The notes: a model not told the origin generated them from the letters alone. 64,000 bases of DNA from an uncultured Roseibium sp. (GCF_963669205.1 NZ_OY769915.1:4624001-4688000), one strand, 5' to 3'. Positions 24,817 to 34,881 are shown, counted from the stretch's first letter. Numbers and translations: made by a program.

Positions 24817-26655
24817 TTATGCCGCCTGAACAGGTGCCAGGAAACCACCTGACTGGTGCTGCCAGAGCTGCGCATAAAGACCGTTGGCATCCAGCAGTTC
24901 CTGGTGCGAGCCTTCCTCGATGATTCGGCCCTGATCCATGACGATCAGCCGGTCCAGAGCCGCGATTGTCGATAGCCTGTGAGCGATCGCGATCACGGTC
25001 TTGCCCTTCATCAGTTCGAAGAGACTCTCCTGGATGGCAAGTTCGACTTCCGAATCAAGGGCAGATGTCGCCTCGTCGAGCACCAGAATCGGAGCGTTCT
25101 TGAGCAGGACCCGGGCAATCGCGACCCTTTGCCGCTGTCCCCCGGAGAGCTTAACACCGCGTTCACCCACATGCGCATCGAGCCCGGTCCGTCCGTTGAG
25201 ATCGGTCAGGCCCTTCACGAAATCCATCGCATGCGCCTTTTCAAGCGCTGCCTCGACCTCGTCCCGCTCGACATCCGGCTTTCCATAGGCAACGTTCTCG
25301 AAGATCGACCGGTGCAGAAGCGATGTGTCCTGCGTGACGACGCCCACATTCGCCCGGATATCGTCCTGCCGCACGCCGGCAATGTCCTGGCCATCGATCC
25401 GGATGCGCCCGCGTTCCAGGTCGTAGAAACGCAGAAGCAGGTTGACGATGGTCGACTTGCCGGCACCGGAGCGCCCGATCAGACCGATCTTCTCGCCCGG
25501 AGCGATTGTCAGGTCCAGATCCTCGATCACGCCGGACTTCTTGCCGTAGTGAAAGCCGATCCCGTCAAACCGGATCTCGCCCTTGGGCACGGAAAGCGCC
25601 TGCGCATTGGGGACGTCCACCACATCCCGCTCGCGCGAGATCGTGTTGATACCGTCCTGCACGGTCCCGATGTTTTCAAACAGGCCGGACACTTCCCAGA
25701 GGATCCATTGCGACATGCCCTGGATCCGCAGGACGAGCGCAACCGCAACGGCGATTTCGCCGGTCGCTACCTTGCCCGCCTGCCAGAGCATGATCGACAT
25801 GGCCGCAACGGCGAACAGCAGCACCATGTTGAGGGTCGTCAACGTGATGTTCATGCCGGTCACCAGCCGCATCTGCAGGAACACCGTCTTCAGGAACGAC
25901 GTCATGGAAGACCTGGCATAGTCTTCTTCGCGCTCCGCATGGGAGAACAGTTTCACGGTCGAAATGTTGGTGTAGGCGTCGACAACGTGCCCTGTCATTA
26001 CGGAACGTGCATCGGCCTGCTCCCGCGACACGTCCTTGAGCCGAGGAATGAAGACCCGCATGGTGATCAGGTAACAGCCGAGCCAGGCCATGAACGGGAT
26101 CGCGAAATAGATGCTCGCCTCCGCGACCACGAACAGCGCCGCAACGAAATAGACCACCACATAGACCAGGATATCCGCGATCCGCGTGACCACCTCGCGC
26201 ACCGCGAGCGCCGTCTGCATCAGCTTGTTGGCGATACGGCCGGCAAAATCGTTCTGGTAGAACGAGATGCTCTGCCGAAGAAGATAGCGGTGGACCCTCC
26301 ACCGCACCGACATCGGATAGGTGCCCATCAGGCCCTGGTGAAACAGCATCTCCCAGATGGCGGCAATTCCTGGCAGTAGAACCAGAATAACGACCCCCAT
26401 CCAGACGAGTTGCCCCCAGTTATCCTGGAAGAACGTTTCGGCGTTTTCTGTGCTGAGCCAGGTGACCAACTCGCCCAGAAACGTGAAAATGGTGACTTCC
26501 AGAACGGCAATGAGCGCTCCCAGAATGGAGACGACGAGCAGGATCGGCCAGACGGGCTTGGTGTAATACCAGCAGAACGCCCAGAACCCGCTTGGCGGAA
26601 CGTCGAGCTCGGTCTTCTCGAATGGATCCACGAGCTTTTCGAAACGGTCAAACAT
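24817..26655 (-). CDS. ABC exporter, fused permease-ATPase (MsbA/multidrug type)
   Basis: A 612-residue half-transporter: six membrane helices over residues 30-330, then one ATPase domain with Walker A GRSGAGKST, signature LSGGQRQRVAIAR, Walker B ILVLDEATSALD and the switch His in AIAHRLST. It would work as a homodimer or pair with a similar half. The protein at 30045-31898 is a clear relative with a similar N-terminus (F..W.DPF). It starts 2 bases after the stop of the small membrane protein gene, with AGAGGT upstream. Substrate unknown. Confidence 0.9.
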   Translation of the reverse strand: MFDRFEKLVDPFEKTELDVPPSGFWAFCWYYTKPVWPILLVVSILGALIAVLEVTIFTFLGELVTWLSTENAETFFQDNWGQLVWMGVVILVLLPGIAAIWEMLFHQGLMGTYPMSVRWRVHRYLLRQSISFYQNDFAGRIANKLMQTALAVREVVTRIADILVYVVVYFVAALFVVAEASIYFAIPFMAWLGCYLITMRVFIPRLKDVSREQADARSVMTGHVVDAYTNISTVKLFSHAEREEDYARSSMTSFLKTVFLQMRLVTGMNITLTTLNMVLLFAVAAMSIMLWQAGKVATGEIAVAVALVLRIQGMSQWILWEVSGLFENIGTVQDGINTISRERDVVDVPNAQALSVPKGEIRFDGIGFHYGKKSGVIEDLDLTIAPGEKIGLIGRSGAGKSTIVNLLLRFYDLERGRIRIDGQDIAGVRQDDIRANVGVVTQDTSLLHRSIFENVAYGKPDVERDEVEAALEKAHAMDFVKGLTDLNGRTGLDAHVGERGVKLSGGQRQRVAIARVLLKNAPILVLDEATSALDSEVELAIQESLFELMKGKTVIAIAHRLSTIAALDRLIVMDQGRIIEEGSHQELLDANGLYAQLWQHQSGGFLAPVQAA

Positions 26656-26657
26656 GA

Positions 26658-27083
26658 CTACCTCTCAGAGCGGCTCAAACGTAGCACGGTCAGATGCGCC
26701 ATGGCATCCTGACCGCTCATCGTTTGCGGCCGCGGGCGAATGGTTGTCCCGGTCGTCATGAAGAACAGACAGGACATCAGACTTGTAAATGAAAGCGCAA
26801 TGATCGCCGTGCCCCAGAAGAGAGCACCCAGTTCGTCAATAAAGACGGAGACCGGGATGTGCCTGCCTGCAACTTCCAGGGCCTCTACACGGCCCAGGTT
26901 GTAGACGAGCACCGGCACGAACAGCAGCACTGCGACAACGAATGTGACACCGGCAAATGCAGCGGCATGCAGCACCCCGCGCACCAGCCTGCGCCGCGCA
27001 CTGCCTTGTGGAACAGGCGGCGGCACTTCAACATCCGGACGGTCCGCCGGCGCGGACGGGTCCTGTGGGTAGAACGAATTCAT
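26658..27083 (-). CDS. Small membrane protein, two helices, cotranscribed with ABC exporter
   Basis: A 141-residue protein of unknown function: Pro-rich cytoplasmic N-terminus (DPSAPADRPDVEVPPPVPQG), helix at about residues 40-62, a short loop, and a second helix at about 83-108. I start at ATG 27083 (GGAG 8 bases upstream) instead of the longer frame to 27152. Its stop is 2 bases before the exporter start, so the two are translated together; it may be an accessory to the exporter. Confidence 0.65.
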   Translation of the reverse strand: MNSFYPQDPSAPADRPDVEVPPPVPQGSARRRLVRGVLHAAAFAGVTFVVAVLLFVPVLVYNLGRVEALEVAGRHIPVSVFIDELGALFWGTAIIALSFTSLMSCLFFMTTGTTIRPRPQTMSGQDAMAHLTVLRLSRSER

Positions 27084-27476
27084 CGGAACGGCTCCGAAAA
27101 CGGGAATTTGGTCAATGGTGACGGCAGACACGTGACAAGAAACGCGCAGCACACGGACGGCTTAAGCCGGTCACCGCAGAACTAAGATGTGAAAAAGGAA
27201 GTGTTGGCGCCTAAAGCTGCCGGACGACCACCTTGGTGCAGCCAGTGGGGACTGGAAATGCCTGGATCATGTGATGATCTATCATGTAAGCCCTCCTGGT
27301 TGCGCGGCCGACGGCCACAAGGAAAATCAAAAGGTCAACGACGTGAGGTTGACTGCCGCTGTTGGTAACCGTTTTAGGCGTATATGGAAAGAGCTAACTT
27401 GCCTGTGCCTCGAGGAAACTGACACCTGTTGCCAATCGGACACATTGCACGTGACCGGCGGAACAGGGATGAAATC
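27084..27476. other. Intergenic region, nothing recognised
   Basis: About 390 bases between the small membrane protein gene and the GGDEF gene, both on the minus strand. It must contain the promoter for the former. I see no credible gene, terminator or operator. Confidence 0.4.
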
Positions 27477-29333
27477 TCAGTGGTCCTCAAAGACGAATTC
27501 GCGAACGTGGATCTCGGCTTCACGCGGGGTCTTCCACTGCGAAACGACCGGGCCCTGAATGTGCCCGCAGCCCAGATCACGCAGAATTTTCTCTTGTTCT
27601 GACCGTTCGACACCGAGAGCGACGACCTGATAGTCAAACTTGCCGGCAAGATTGACAACGGCTTCGACCAGGTTTCGCCTGTCGATGCTCGTTTCCAGAT
27701 CAGTGATAAGCGAGGGGCTGATCTTCAGAAGGTTCGCACCGCTTTCGATGAATTGACCCAATCCGCTTTGTAGGCTGCCGAAATTGTCGAGCGCGACTTG
27801 GCAACCGGATGCCTTGAGGCTCTCCAGGGTATCCTTCAGCCGGATACACTCCTCGATACGAACGATTTCCGGATCGAGTTCAATCGTCAGATCAGACAGC
27901 GCAAAACCCGCATCTGCGCAAAGCTGGACAAGAAGCGCCTCGAAGTCCGGATCGCTCAGGCTCGCCGCCGTAAGGTCCACGCTGAGCCGCAGCGGCATTC
28001 CGGACGCCTCGAGCAACCTGCTCATTTCGGCAAGGCCCATCTCCAGTGCGAACCTCTCGATCTTTGAGATCCGCTTTGCGTCGTCCTGGTTGCTCAACAT
28101 CATCCTGGGATCGACAAGTCCTTCGGAGGGATGCAGCCAGTGGGCAGATACCTCGTATCCGGTGATGCGCCGCGCATGGAGATCGAATTGCGGTTGCATC
28201 AGGAGCCTCAGATCGCCGTTCTCCAGATCCTGATCCAGCTGAGCCATGCTCATGCGCCGGTGCCGGTGCGCTGCCCCAAGCGCTTCGGTGTACCAGCAGT
28301 ACCGTCCGCGGCCCGATTTTTTCGCCGCATAAAGGGCAATGTCGCCGCAATTGATCAGGTCTTCGAGACCGACCCTCGCACAGTCGGCCAGCACGAGCCC
28401 GGCGCTCCCGCCGATCTTGTAGCGCTGGTGTTCAATCGGGACCGGCCTCGCAAGCTCGTCAAGCAGGCGGCCGGCCAGGCGTTCCAGTTGCATCCGTTCG
28501 ACCGGCCGATAGAAAGCGACCATGAACTCGTCGCCGCCGATCCTTGCAGCCAGACCGTCATTGCCGATCACCGTTTTCAGAACGTCTGCGACATACCGCA
28601 GAACGGCATCGCCCGCGCTGTGACCATGGCTGTCGTTGATGTCCTTGAAATGATCCAGATCGAGCAGCAGGAGACCGATCTGATCCGCATCGGCCTGGCC
28701 TGCCGATAGGCGCTCCTGCAGGAATTCCGTGATCTTCGCCCGGGTCACCAACCCCGTCAACTCATCGTGTTCCGCCTGGAACTTGAGCCGCTTGCGGGTT
28801 TCCTCCAGCTCCGCGAAGCGCTCGACCTCGCGCGTCACGTCCTGGCACAAAATGATCATGCGCGTGTCATCTTCGGTTTCAGCTTCGATGCGCGCGAATG
28901 TGAGCTGGTTCCAGAACAGTTCGCCGTTCTTTCGCCGGTTCTGGATCAGTTCCTTGAAGCCGGACGAAAACTTGTCCAAATCGAACTTGAAGTTTTCAAG
29001 CTCTTCCGGTGCAAGCTGCTTGTTCGGAGGCAGGATGAACTCCTGCGGGCGGCGCCCCCGGATTTCCTCGGCAGTGTAGCCCGTGATCCTGGTATAGGCG
29101 GGGTTTGACCATTCAATCCGGCCATAGACGTCCTGCAGGACGAGCCCCTCGTGCGCATGTTCGACCACCGTTTTTAGAATTGCAGCGTCGTTTCCGAATT
29201 CGGAAGTGCCCTGCCCGGGCGAATGCCCCCAGCAGCGGCGGCCCAAAGCAAGTCCGGCGGAGAGGAACACGACGCCCACTCCGGCACAAACAAACAGAAA
29301 TAGTGCGGGCCAATCGGCCGGGAACGCTTCCAT
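27477..29333 (-). CDS. PAS-GGDEF-EAL protein: active-looking GGDEF, degenerate EAL
   Basis: A 618-residue signalling protein. A single N-terminal membrane helix (about residues 8-30), a PAS domain (about 50-165, GLVLQDVYGRIEWSNPAYTRITGY), GGDEF (about 180-345) with an intact IGGDEFMVAF site, then an EAL domain (about 360-605). Key EAL residues are lost: the EAL tripeptide reads EVS (ITGYEVSAHWLHP), the DDFG loop reads LDNFGSLQSG, and the late catalytic Glu in AEGVE is replaced (VALGVE). It should make cyclic di-GMP but not degrade it; the EAL part may instead bind c-di-GMP or a partner. Confidence 0.88.
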   Translation of the reverse strand: MEAFPADWPALFLFVCAGVGVVFLSAGLALGRRCWGHSPGQGTSEFGNDAAILKTVVEHAHEGLVLQDVYGRIEWSNPAYTRITGYTAEEIRGRRPQEFILPPNKQLAPEELENFKFDLDKFSSGFKELIQNRRKNGELFWNQLTFARIEAETEDDTRMIILCQDVTREVERFAELEETRKRLKFQAEHDELTGLVTRAKITEFLQERLSAGQADADQIGLLLLDLDHFKDINDSHGHSAGDAVLRYVADVLKTVIGNDGLAARIGGDEFMVAFYRPVERMQLERLAGRLLDELARPVPIEHQRYKIGGSAGLVLADCARVGLEDLINCGDIALYAAKKSGRGRYCWYTEALGAAHRHRRMSMAQLDQDLENGDLRLLMQPQFDLHARRITGYEVSAHWLHPSEGLVDPRMMLSNQDDAKRISKIERFALEMGLAEMSRLLEASGMPLRLSVDLTAASLSDPDFEALLVQLCADAGFALSDLTIELDPEIVRIEECIRLKDTLESLKASGCQVALDNFGSLQSGLGQFIESGANLLKISPSLITDLETSIDRRNLVEAVVNLAGKFDYQVVALGVERSEQEKILRDLGCGHIQGPVVSQWKTPREAEIHVREFVFEDH

Positions 29334-29553
29334 GTCAGTTCATCAACTGCTTCAAAAGTCGAAGACTATCCTGACAGAATAACTTGAAGGAAACGCTAAA
29401 CGGGCGACTTCATTACAGTCGTATTATTGACAATACATGCATCGCATGCATTGAAAAAGTTGCTCGGAATCAACACGGCACCGTATCCGGTTTAGAGAAA
29501 TATGGGCGAAGACGGCCATATTGCCGGAATCCTGCCGGAGCGTCGCCGAAGGG

Positions 29554-29955
29554 TCAGGTCACCATTCTTGTCAGCACGTAGCCCATGCCGGCTGAGAAGG
29601 CCGAAAGCACGGTTCCCCAAGCGACATCGACCACGGTCACGATGACCGGCCAGTCCCGGAGCGTCGCGTAGTTGGTCACATCGTAGGTCGCGTAGGTGAA
29701 GAACCCGAACATCGCCCCGTAAACGATGGCGATCGCGAGGCTTTCCGACTTCAGCGCCGGCGCGACTGCGAAGATCACGATGCCGACGACGTAGATGATA
29801 TAGAATGCACCGGCGGCACCCATGTTCGGTTTATCCATGAGCAGATGCCCGATGCGGTCGAAATAAAACCGCGTCGCGATCTGCGACAGCCAGACATAGT
29901 CGACTGCCAGAAACACCAGTGCAGTCGCAAAATAGGCAATGATGTGTTGAACCAT
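29554..29955 (-). CDS. DUF2177 family membrane protein
   Basis: A 133-residue membrane protein with four hydrophobic segments. FLAVDYVWLSQIATRFY at the N-terminus and FGFFTYATYDVTNYATLRDW in the middle are hallmarks of DUF2177. Function unknown. It lies between the two ABC exporter genes, 90 bases upstream of the second exporter's stop, and has its own GAGGG-type ribosome site. Confidence 0.85.
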   Translation of the reverse strand: MVQHIIAYFATALVFLAVDYVWLSQIATRFYFDRIGHLLMDKPNMGAAGAFYIIYVVGIVIFAVAPALKSESLAIAIVYGAMFGFFTYATYDVTNYATLRDWPVIVTVVDVAWGTVLSAFSAGMGYVLTRMVT

Positions 29956-30044
29956 GGGACCCTCGGAAACAAGATATGGCTGTTACGTGTCCCGCTGCCG
30001 GTCGGATCATGTTTTAGCAACCGGACTGACCCTTTGTGCGCCGG

Positions 30045-31898
30045 TCAGGCCGTTTGGACGTCTGCCTTCAGGAAACCGCCCGACTGCCTGTGCCAGAGTT
30101 GCGCATAAAGTCCGCGTTCGTCTGCGAGCAGCGCCTCATGTGTTCCCTCTTGCACGATCTGTCCCTTGTCCATCACGATCAGCCGGTCCATGGCCGCGAT
30201 CGTCGACAGTCGGTGCGCGATCGCAATGACGGTCTTCCCGGCCATGAGGCTTTGCAGATTGTCCTGAATGGCCGCCTCGACTTCCGAATCAAGTGCCGAA
30301 GTCGCCTCGTCGAGCACCAGGATCGGTGCGTCTTTCAGAAGCACACGCGCAATCGCGATGCGCTGCCGCTGCCCGCCGGACAGTTTGACACCGCGCTCAC
30401 CGACAAAGGCATCGAACCCGTTCCTCCCCCTTTTGTCTGCAAGCTGTTCGATGAACTCAAGCGCGTGCGCCTTGCGGGCTGCCTCGACTAGATCTCTTTC
30501 ACTGGCCGTCGTGCGGCCGTAGAGAATGTTCTCCCGGATCGACCTGTGGAGGAGCGACGTGTCCTGTGTCACCATGCCGATCGACCTGCGCAGCGTTTCC
30601 TGCGCCACCAGGCTGATATCCTGGCCATCGATCACGATGCGCCCGCTTTCCAGATCAAAGAACCGGAGCAGCAGGCTGACCAGTGTCGTCTTTCCGGCCC
30701 CCGATGGTCCGACGAGACCAACCCGTTCTCCTGGCCGGATGGTGAGGTTCAGATGATCGATCACACCGCCATCCTTGCCGTAGTGGAAGCGGATATTCTC
30801 GAACCCGATGGCACCCTCTTCTACTTTCAGCGCGCGGGCGTTCGCGGCGTCCGTCAGCGTTATCGGCTTGACGACCGTCTCCATGCTGTCCTGAAGCGAC
30901 CCGAAATGCCGGAACAGACCATTGAGCTGATTGAACAGCCGATTGAGGAGAATGTTGAGACGCAGGATCAGGCTGAGCGCAAAAGCGACATGGCCGGTGC
31001 TGATGCCGCCGTCCTGCCAGACAAGCAGAGAGGCAGCCGTGATGGATACGATCATGACGCCGTTGATCAGCGACATCGTCATCCTGATGGAGGTCAGGTA
31101 CCGGGTGAAGCGCTGAAGCTTCGAGATGAAGTGTTCGACCGCTTCGCGCGCACCCCGGTTTTCCTCCTCCGTCGAGCCGAACAGCTTCACCGACTGAATA
31201 TTGGTGTAGGTGTCGACGAGACGTCCCGTCACGCCGGAATAACTGTTTGCCGTTTCCTTGGCCGCGAGCCGGATGCGCGGAACAAAGTAAAAGGCGGTAA
31301 AGGAAAAGCACAGAAGCCAGACGGCAACGATCGCTCCGAGCCGGACATCAAGTTGGGTGACCAGCACCAGGGTCGTGATCGCGTAGACGATGATGAACCA
31401 GGCAACCTGCAAAAGGTTGACCATGAAGTCGCCGGCGGACAGCCCCGACTGCAGAACCTTTTGCGCCAGACGCCCGGCAAGGTCATCCTGGAAGTAACTC
31501 AGGCTCTGTTTCATGACACGCTGGTGGCACTGCCACCGGACCAGGTTGAAGAAACCCGGAACGACGGTCTGTTCCTCGACGAGCGCCATGAGAGAATTGA
31601 CGATCAGCCGCAAAACAAGAACCACGAACGCCATCCCCGCGAGCGTCCAGGCGTGGTCTGTAAAGAAACTGTCCCTGTTGCCTGTTTCGAGAAGATCCAC
31701 GATCCGTCCGAGGAAATTGAAGATCGTGACTTCCACGAACGCCGAAAACCCACCGAGCACCAGCATGGCCACGAAAGGCCACCGGACCTGCTTCACGAAA
31801 TGGGCCAGAAAAGCAATCCCGTTCTGGGGCATGTCCTGTTGCGGTGGACTTCGAAACGGATCTATCCATGTTTCAAATGTGCGAAAGAGTGAGGACAC
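30045..31898 (-). CDS. ABC exporter, fused permease-ATPase, relative of the gene at 24.8 kb
   Basis: A 617-residue half-transporter with six helices (about 30-330) and one ATPase domain: Walker A GPSGAGKTT, LSGGQRQRIAIARVLL, ILVLDEATSALD and AIAHRLSTIA. The start is GTG 31898 with GGAG 7 bases upstream. Its ATPase is highly similar to the one at 24817-26655 while the membrane halves differ more, consistent with an old duplication or two halves of a heterodimer. Substrate unknown. Confidence 0.9.
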   Translation of the reverse strand: MSSLFRTFETWIDPFRSPPQQDMPQNGIAFLAHFVKQVRWPFVAMLVLGGFSAFVEVTIFNFLGRIVDLLETGNRDSFFTDHAWTLAGMAFVVLVLRLIVNSLMALVEEQTVVPGFFNLVRWQCHQRVMKQSLSYFQDDLAGRLAQKVLQSGLSAGDFMVNLLQVAWFIIVYAITTLVLVTQLDVRLGAIVAVWLLCFSFTAFYFVPRIRLAAKETANSYSGVTGRLVDTYTNIQSVKLFGSTEEENRGAREAVEHFISKLQRFTRYLTSIRMTMSLINGVMIVSITAASLLVWQDGGISTGHVAFALSLILRLNILLNRLFNQLNGLFRHFGSLQDSMETVVKPITLTDAANARALKVEEGAIGFENIRFHYGKDGGVIDHLNLTIRPGERVGLVGPSGAGKTTLVSLLLRFFDLESGRIVIDGQDISLVAQETLRRSIGMVTQDTSLLHRSIRENILYGRTTASERDLVEAARKAHALEFIEQLADKRGRNGFDAFVGERGVKLSGGQRQRIAIARVLLKDAPILVLDEATSALDSEVEAAIQDNLQSLMAGKTVIAIAHRLSTIAAMDRLIVMDKGQIVQEGTHEALLADERGLYAQLWHRQSGGFLKADVQTA

Positions 31899-32052
31899 GC
31901 GCCGTCTCCGGGACTTGTTCGATTCTAGCGTTCATTCTACGCGCGGAAGATGTCACCCGACCAACAAATAAACTTGCGGTTTTTGCAAACGGGAATGACA
32001 TTTGGCGCCCAAGCTGATATCCAGCCGAGCCCGAAATCCAGCGTTGGAATGA

Positions 32053-32535
32053 ATGCCGCAAGCGATGCCTGACCTAGCTCTCTATCAGCCTGACATTCCA
32101 CAGAACACGGGCACGATCCTGCGCCTGTGCGCCTGCATGAGTGTAACTGTTCACCTGATCGAGCCGGCAGGCTTTCCGATTTCAGACAGTGCGCTCAAGC
32201 GCGCCGGCATGGATTACCTTGAACGCGCTTCGATGCGGCGGCACAGGAGCTTCGCGGATTTCGAACTGTTCAGGCTGACCCAGAACCGCCGCCTGATCCT
32301 GCTCACCACCAAGACGGACAAGAACTACACGGATTTTGAGTTTCGGTCCGACGACATTCTAGTTATGGGCCGCGAAAGCACCGGGGTTCCGCAGAGTGTG
32401 CACGACCTGGTGGACGCGCGGCTGACTATTCCGATGGCCGAGGGCCTGCGCTCCATCAACGTGGCCATTTCCGCCGGCATGGCGCTCGGCGAAGCCTTGC
32501 GGCAGACCGACACATTTCCTAAGAACCAGGGTTGA
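32053..32535 (+). CDS. trmL: tRNA (cytidine/uridine-34-2'-O)-methyltransferase
   Basis: A 160-residue SPOUT methyltransferase that modifies the wobble base of tRNA-Leu isoacceptors. LYQPDIPQNTGTILRLCAC at the N-terminus, LMGRESTGVP in the knot (here VMGRESTGVPQ), and IPMAEGLRSINVAISAGMAL in the C-terminal knot are typical. An alternative ATG at 32065 is possible. It is followed at once by hemF. Confidence 0.95.
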   Translation: MPQAMPDLALYQPDIPQNTGTILRLCACMSVTVHLIEPAGFPISDSALKRAGMDYLERASMRRHRSFADFELFRLTQNRRLILLTTKTDKNYTDFEFRSDDILVMGRESTGVPQSVHDLVDARLTIPMAEGLRSINVAISAGMALGEALRQTDTFPKNQG

Positions 32536-32579
32536 AAGCCGCCCCGGCGCGGACACCTGCTGACGTGAAGGCCAATCAC

Positions 32580-33506
32580 ATGACTGCACCTGCTCCCGAA
32601 GAACGCGGGGGGCCGATCCCCGAGAACATCGAGCAAAAGAAGGAAACCGCGCCTGTCTGGTTCCAGGGCCTGCGCGACAGGATCTGCAAGGCGTTCGAGG
32701 ACCTGGAAGATGAAATCGGCGCGCGGTCCGGCCCGCTGTTCGACCAGCCGGCGGGACGGTTCGAACGCACGCCCTGGGAGCGCACCGACAGCTCCGGCCA
32801 GAAAGGTGGCGGCGGCGTCATGTCCATGATGCACGGGCGCGTCTTCGAGAAGGTCGGCGTTCACGTCTCCACGGTCCACGGGGAGTTTTCTCCCGAGTTT
32901 CGGGGACAGATACCCGGAGCCTCGGAAGATCCGCGTTTCTGGGCGTCCGGCATCAGCCTGATCGCGCATCTGCACAATCCCCATGTGCCTGCGGTCCACA
33001 TGAACACGCGCATGGTCGTGACAACGAGGCAGTGGTTCGGCGGCGGCGCGGATCTGACGCCGGTGCTTGATGCCCGCCGCACACAGGAAGATCCGGACAC
33101 GATCGCCTTCCACGAGGCGATGCGATCTGCCTGCATGGCCCACGACGTCGCCGACTATGAAGCCTACAAGGCCTGGTGCGACGACTATTTCTTCTTGAAG
33201 CACCGCAACGAATCCCGTGGTATCGGCGGCATCTTCTACGATTATCTTCACAGTGGTGACTGGGACGCCGACTTTGCCTTCACCAAGGCCGTTGGCGAGG
33301 CATTCCTGGGCATTTATCCTGAACTGGTGAGGAAAAACTTCGAAAAACCGTGGTCCGGCCAGGAACGCGAGGAACAGTTGGTCAGGCGCGGCAGATACGT
33401 GGAGTACAACCTGCTCTACGATCGAGGCACAATCTTCGGATTGAAGACGGGTGGCAACGTCGCCTCGATCCTGTCGTCCATGCCGCCGGTTGTGAAGTGG
33501 CCCTGA
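32580..33506 (+). CDS. hemF: Oxygen-dependent coproporphyrinogen III oxidase
   Basis: A 308-residue enzyme converting coproporphyrinogen III to protoporphyrinogen IX with O2. Family motifs: GGGVMSMMHGRVFEKVGVHVSTVHG, HLHNPHVPAVHMNTR, WFGGGADLTPVL, RGIGGIFYDYL and YVEYNLLYDRGTIFGLKTGGN. I start at ATG 32580 (AAGG upstream); an upstream TTG at 32532 overlaps the trmL stop and adds a 16-residue unlikely lead. Probably in an operon with trmL. Confidence 0.95.
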   Translation: MTAPAPEERGGPIPENIEQKKETAPVWFQGLRDRICKAFEDLEDEIGARSGPLFDQPAGRFERTPWERTDSSGQKGGGGVMSMMHGRVFEKVGVHVSTVHGEFSPEFRGQIPGASEDPRFWASGISLIAHLHNPHVPAVHMNTRMVVTTRQWFGGGADLTPVLDARRTQEDPDTIAFHEAMRSACMAHDVADYEAYKAWCDDYFFLKHRNESRGIGGIFYDYLHSGDWDADFAFTKAVGEAFLGIYPELVRKNFEKPWSGQEREEQLVRRGRYVEYNLLYDRGTIFGLKTGGNVASILSSMPPVVKWP

Positions 33507-33786
33507 GGGGCTTAGGGCACGGACTCATAAACGAAGTTAATTTGGTTTGGATCGTTTTGACCATCTGCGAGAAGCGGAAGCGCAGGAAATGTGGTTCATT
33601 TTCAAGCCTTTCGCAACGCGGAGGAGGCGCAAGCCGGTCAAATCCAAAGGACATGGAAATGGCTTCGCCCCGTGGCGTCAGCGTGCTTGACCGGGCAGGA
33701 AGCCCGCTCCGCACACTCTTCCTGACGGGATTTCGCCATTTCCCATGCCATTTCAGTCGCATTTATGGGTCCATCACCTAGACCGG

Positions 33787-34881
33787 TCAGGCTGCAGGGG
33801 CTTCCCGCGTGACAGCGCCGAAGGCCCGCCCGAAGAGCATTTGTGACAGACTGGCGACAATTTTCTGATCCAGCTTCGGCCCCATGTCCTTCAGCATGTC
33901 GACCGCGGTGCGCGAGGGAACGCTGTCCCTGTAGGACCGCTGTTCCGTAAGCGCGACGAAAATGTCGCAAACGGTAATCAGGCGCACCTTCGGGACAAGC
34001 TGCTCACCGCGCAGGCCTTTCGGATAACCGGATCCGTCAAGCAGTTCGTGGTGCTGAATTGCCATGCGTTTCACATCCGCGGACACTTCCAGTCTCGACT
34101 TCAGGATATCCCTTCCGAACACCGGGTGCTTGTCGATGATGTCCCGCTCCTGCGGCGTGAGCTTGCCCGGCTTGTCGAGAATTGTCAGCGGAATACGCAT
34201 CTTGCCGATGTCATGCACAAGCCCGCCGGCGATGACTTCCTTGCAGTCTTCCTCGCTCCAGCCGATGTGCTTGGCCAGCATGCCCGCCAGGCCGGCGACC
34301 TGAAGAGAATGGCTGTATGTGGCGCTGTGATGGGTTTCAACGGCATTTAGCCAGCATGACAGACCATCCTTCTTGAGCGCGGTCAGCATTTCCTCGGCGC
34401 TCTCGTTCATCAGGCTGATGCGGATCTTGGCCCCTTCCACCGTCGACAGGCAAAGGCTTTCAAGGAAGGTGTTGCTCGACTTGTAGGCGCGAGCGGTCGT
34501 TTCCGGGGTCTTGTGCGGAAGCGCTTCCAGGAGATCGGTCTCCATGAGCTGCTTCAGCCGCTTCAGGAGGAGCGCGAATGGCGCGTCACGTTCAAGCGTC
34601 TCCGTCTTGCCGAGCGCTCCGGCCTGGATGACCTCTCTCCGGTTCTTCTGCGACACCAGGCAGATAACAGGTATGGAAGCGACGCTGCTCCAGGACGACT
34701 TCAGCGCCGTCAGCCCTGTATCGGTGGCACCCAGCAGCTCGACCACGGCCACCTTGCCCTCACCGACCGTGTGCGGCGACACCATGTTCATGTGTATGAG
34801 GCGGGCCGGAAAGAAAAAGGGAAGTTTCCTGACGGGGGAATCCATCGGCAACTGCCCGTCTGAAATAAGAACTATTTCCAT
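33787..34881 (-). CDS. HD-GYP domain protein (probable c-di-GMP phosphodiesterase)
   Basis: A 364-residue protein. The N-terminal 110 residues look like a degenerate receiver fold (MEIVLISDG..., VAVVELLGATDTG, IPVICLVS) without a clear phospho-accepting Asp. Residues 190-345 form an HD-GYP domain with all signatures: HSLQVAGLAG, LVHDIGKMRIP, IQHHELLDGSGYPKGLRG and CDIFVALTEQRSYR. It should hydrolyse c-di-GMP to pGpG/GMP. ATG 34881 gives the family-like start; a longer frame to 34905 exists. Confidence 0.88.
   Translation of the reverse strand: MEIVLISDGQLPMDSPVRKLPFFFPARLIHMNMVSPHTVGEGKVAVVELLGATDTGLTALKSSWSSVASIPVICLVSQKNRREVIQAGALGKTETLERDAPFALLLKRLKQLMETDLLEALPHKTPETTARAYKSSNTFLESLCLSTVEGAKIRISLMNESAEEMLTALKKDGLSCWLNAVETHHSATYSHSLQVAGLAGMLAKHIGWSEEDCKEVIAGGLVHDIGKMRIPLTILDKPGKLTPQERDIIDKHPVFGRDILKSRLEVSADVKRMAIQHHELLDGSGYPKGLRGEQLVPKVRLITVCDIFVALTEQRSYRDSVPSRTAVDMLKDMGPKLDQKIVASLSQMLFGRAFGAVTREAPAA

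Noticed and set aside
29428..29459. TTGACA followed by ATGCATCGCATGCAT palindrome
   Set aside because: Good -35 look-alike, but no -10 at 16-18 bases and no plus-strand gene for it to drive; left unannotated.
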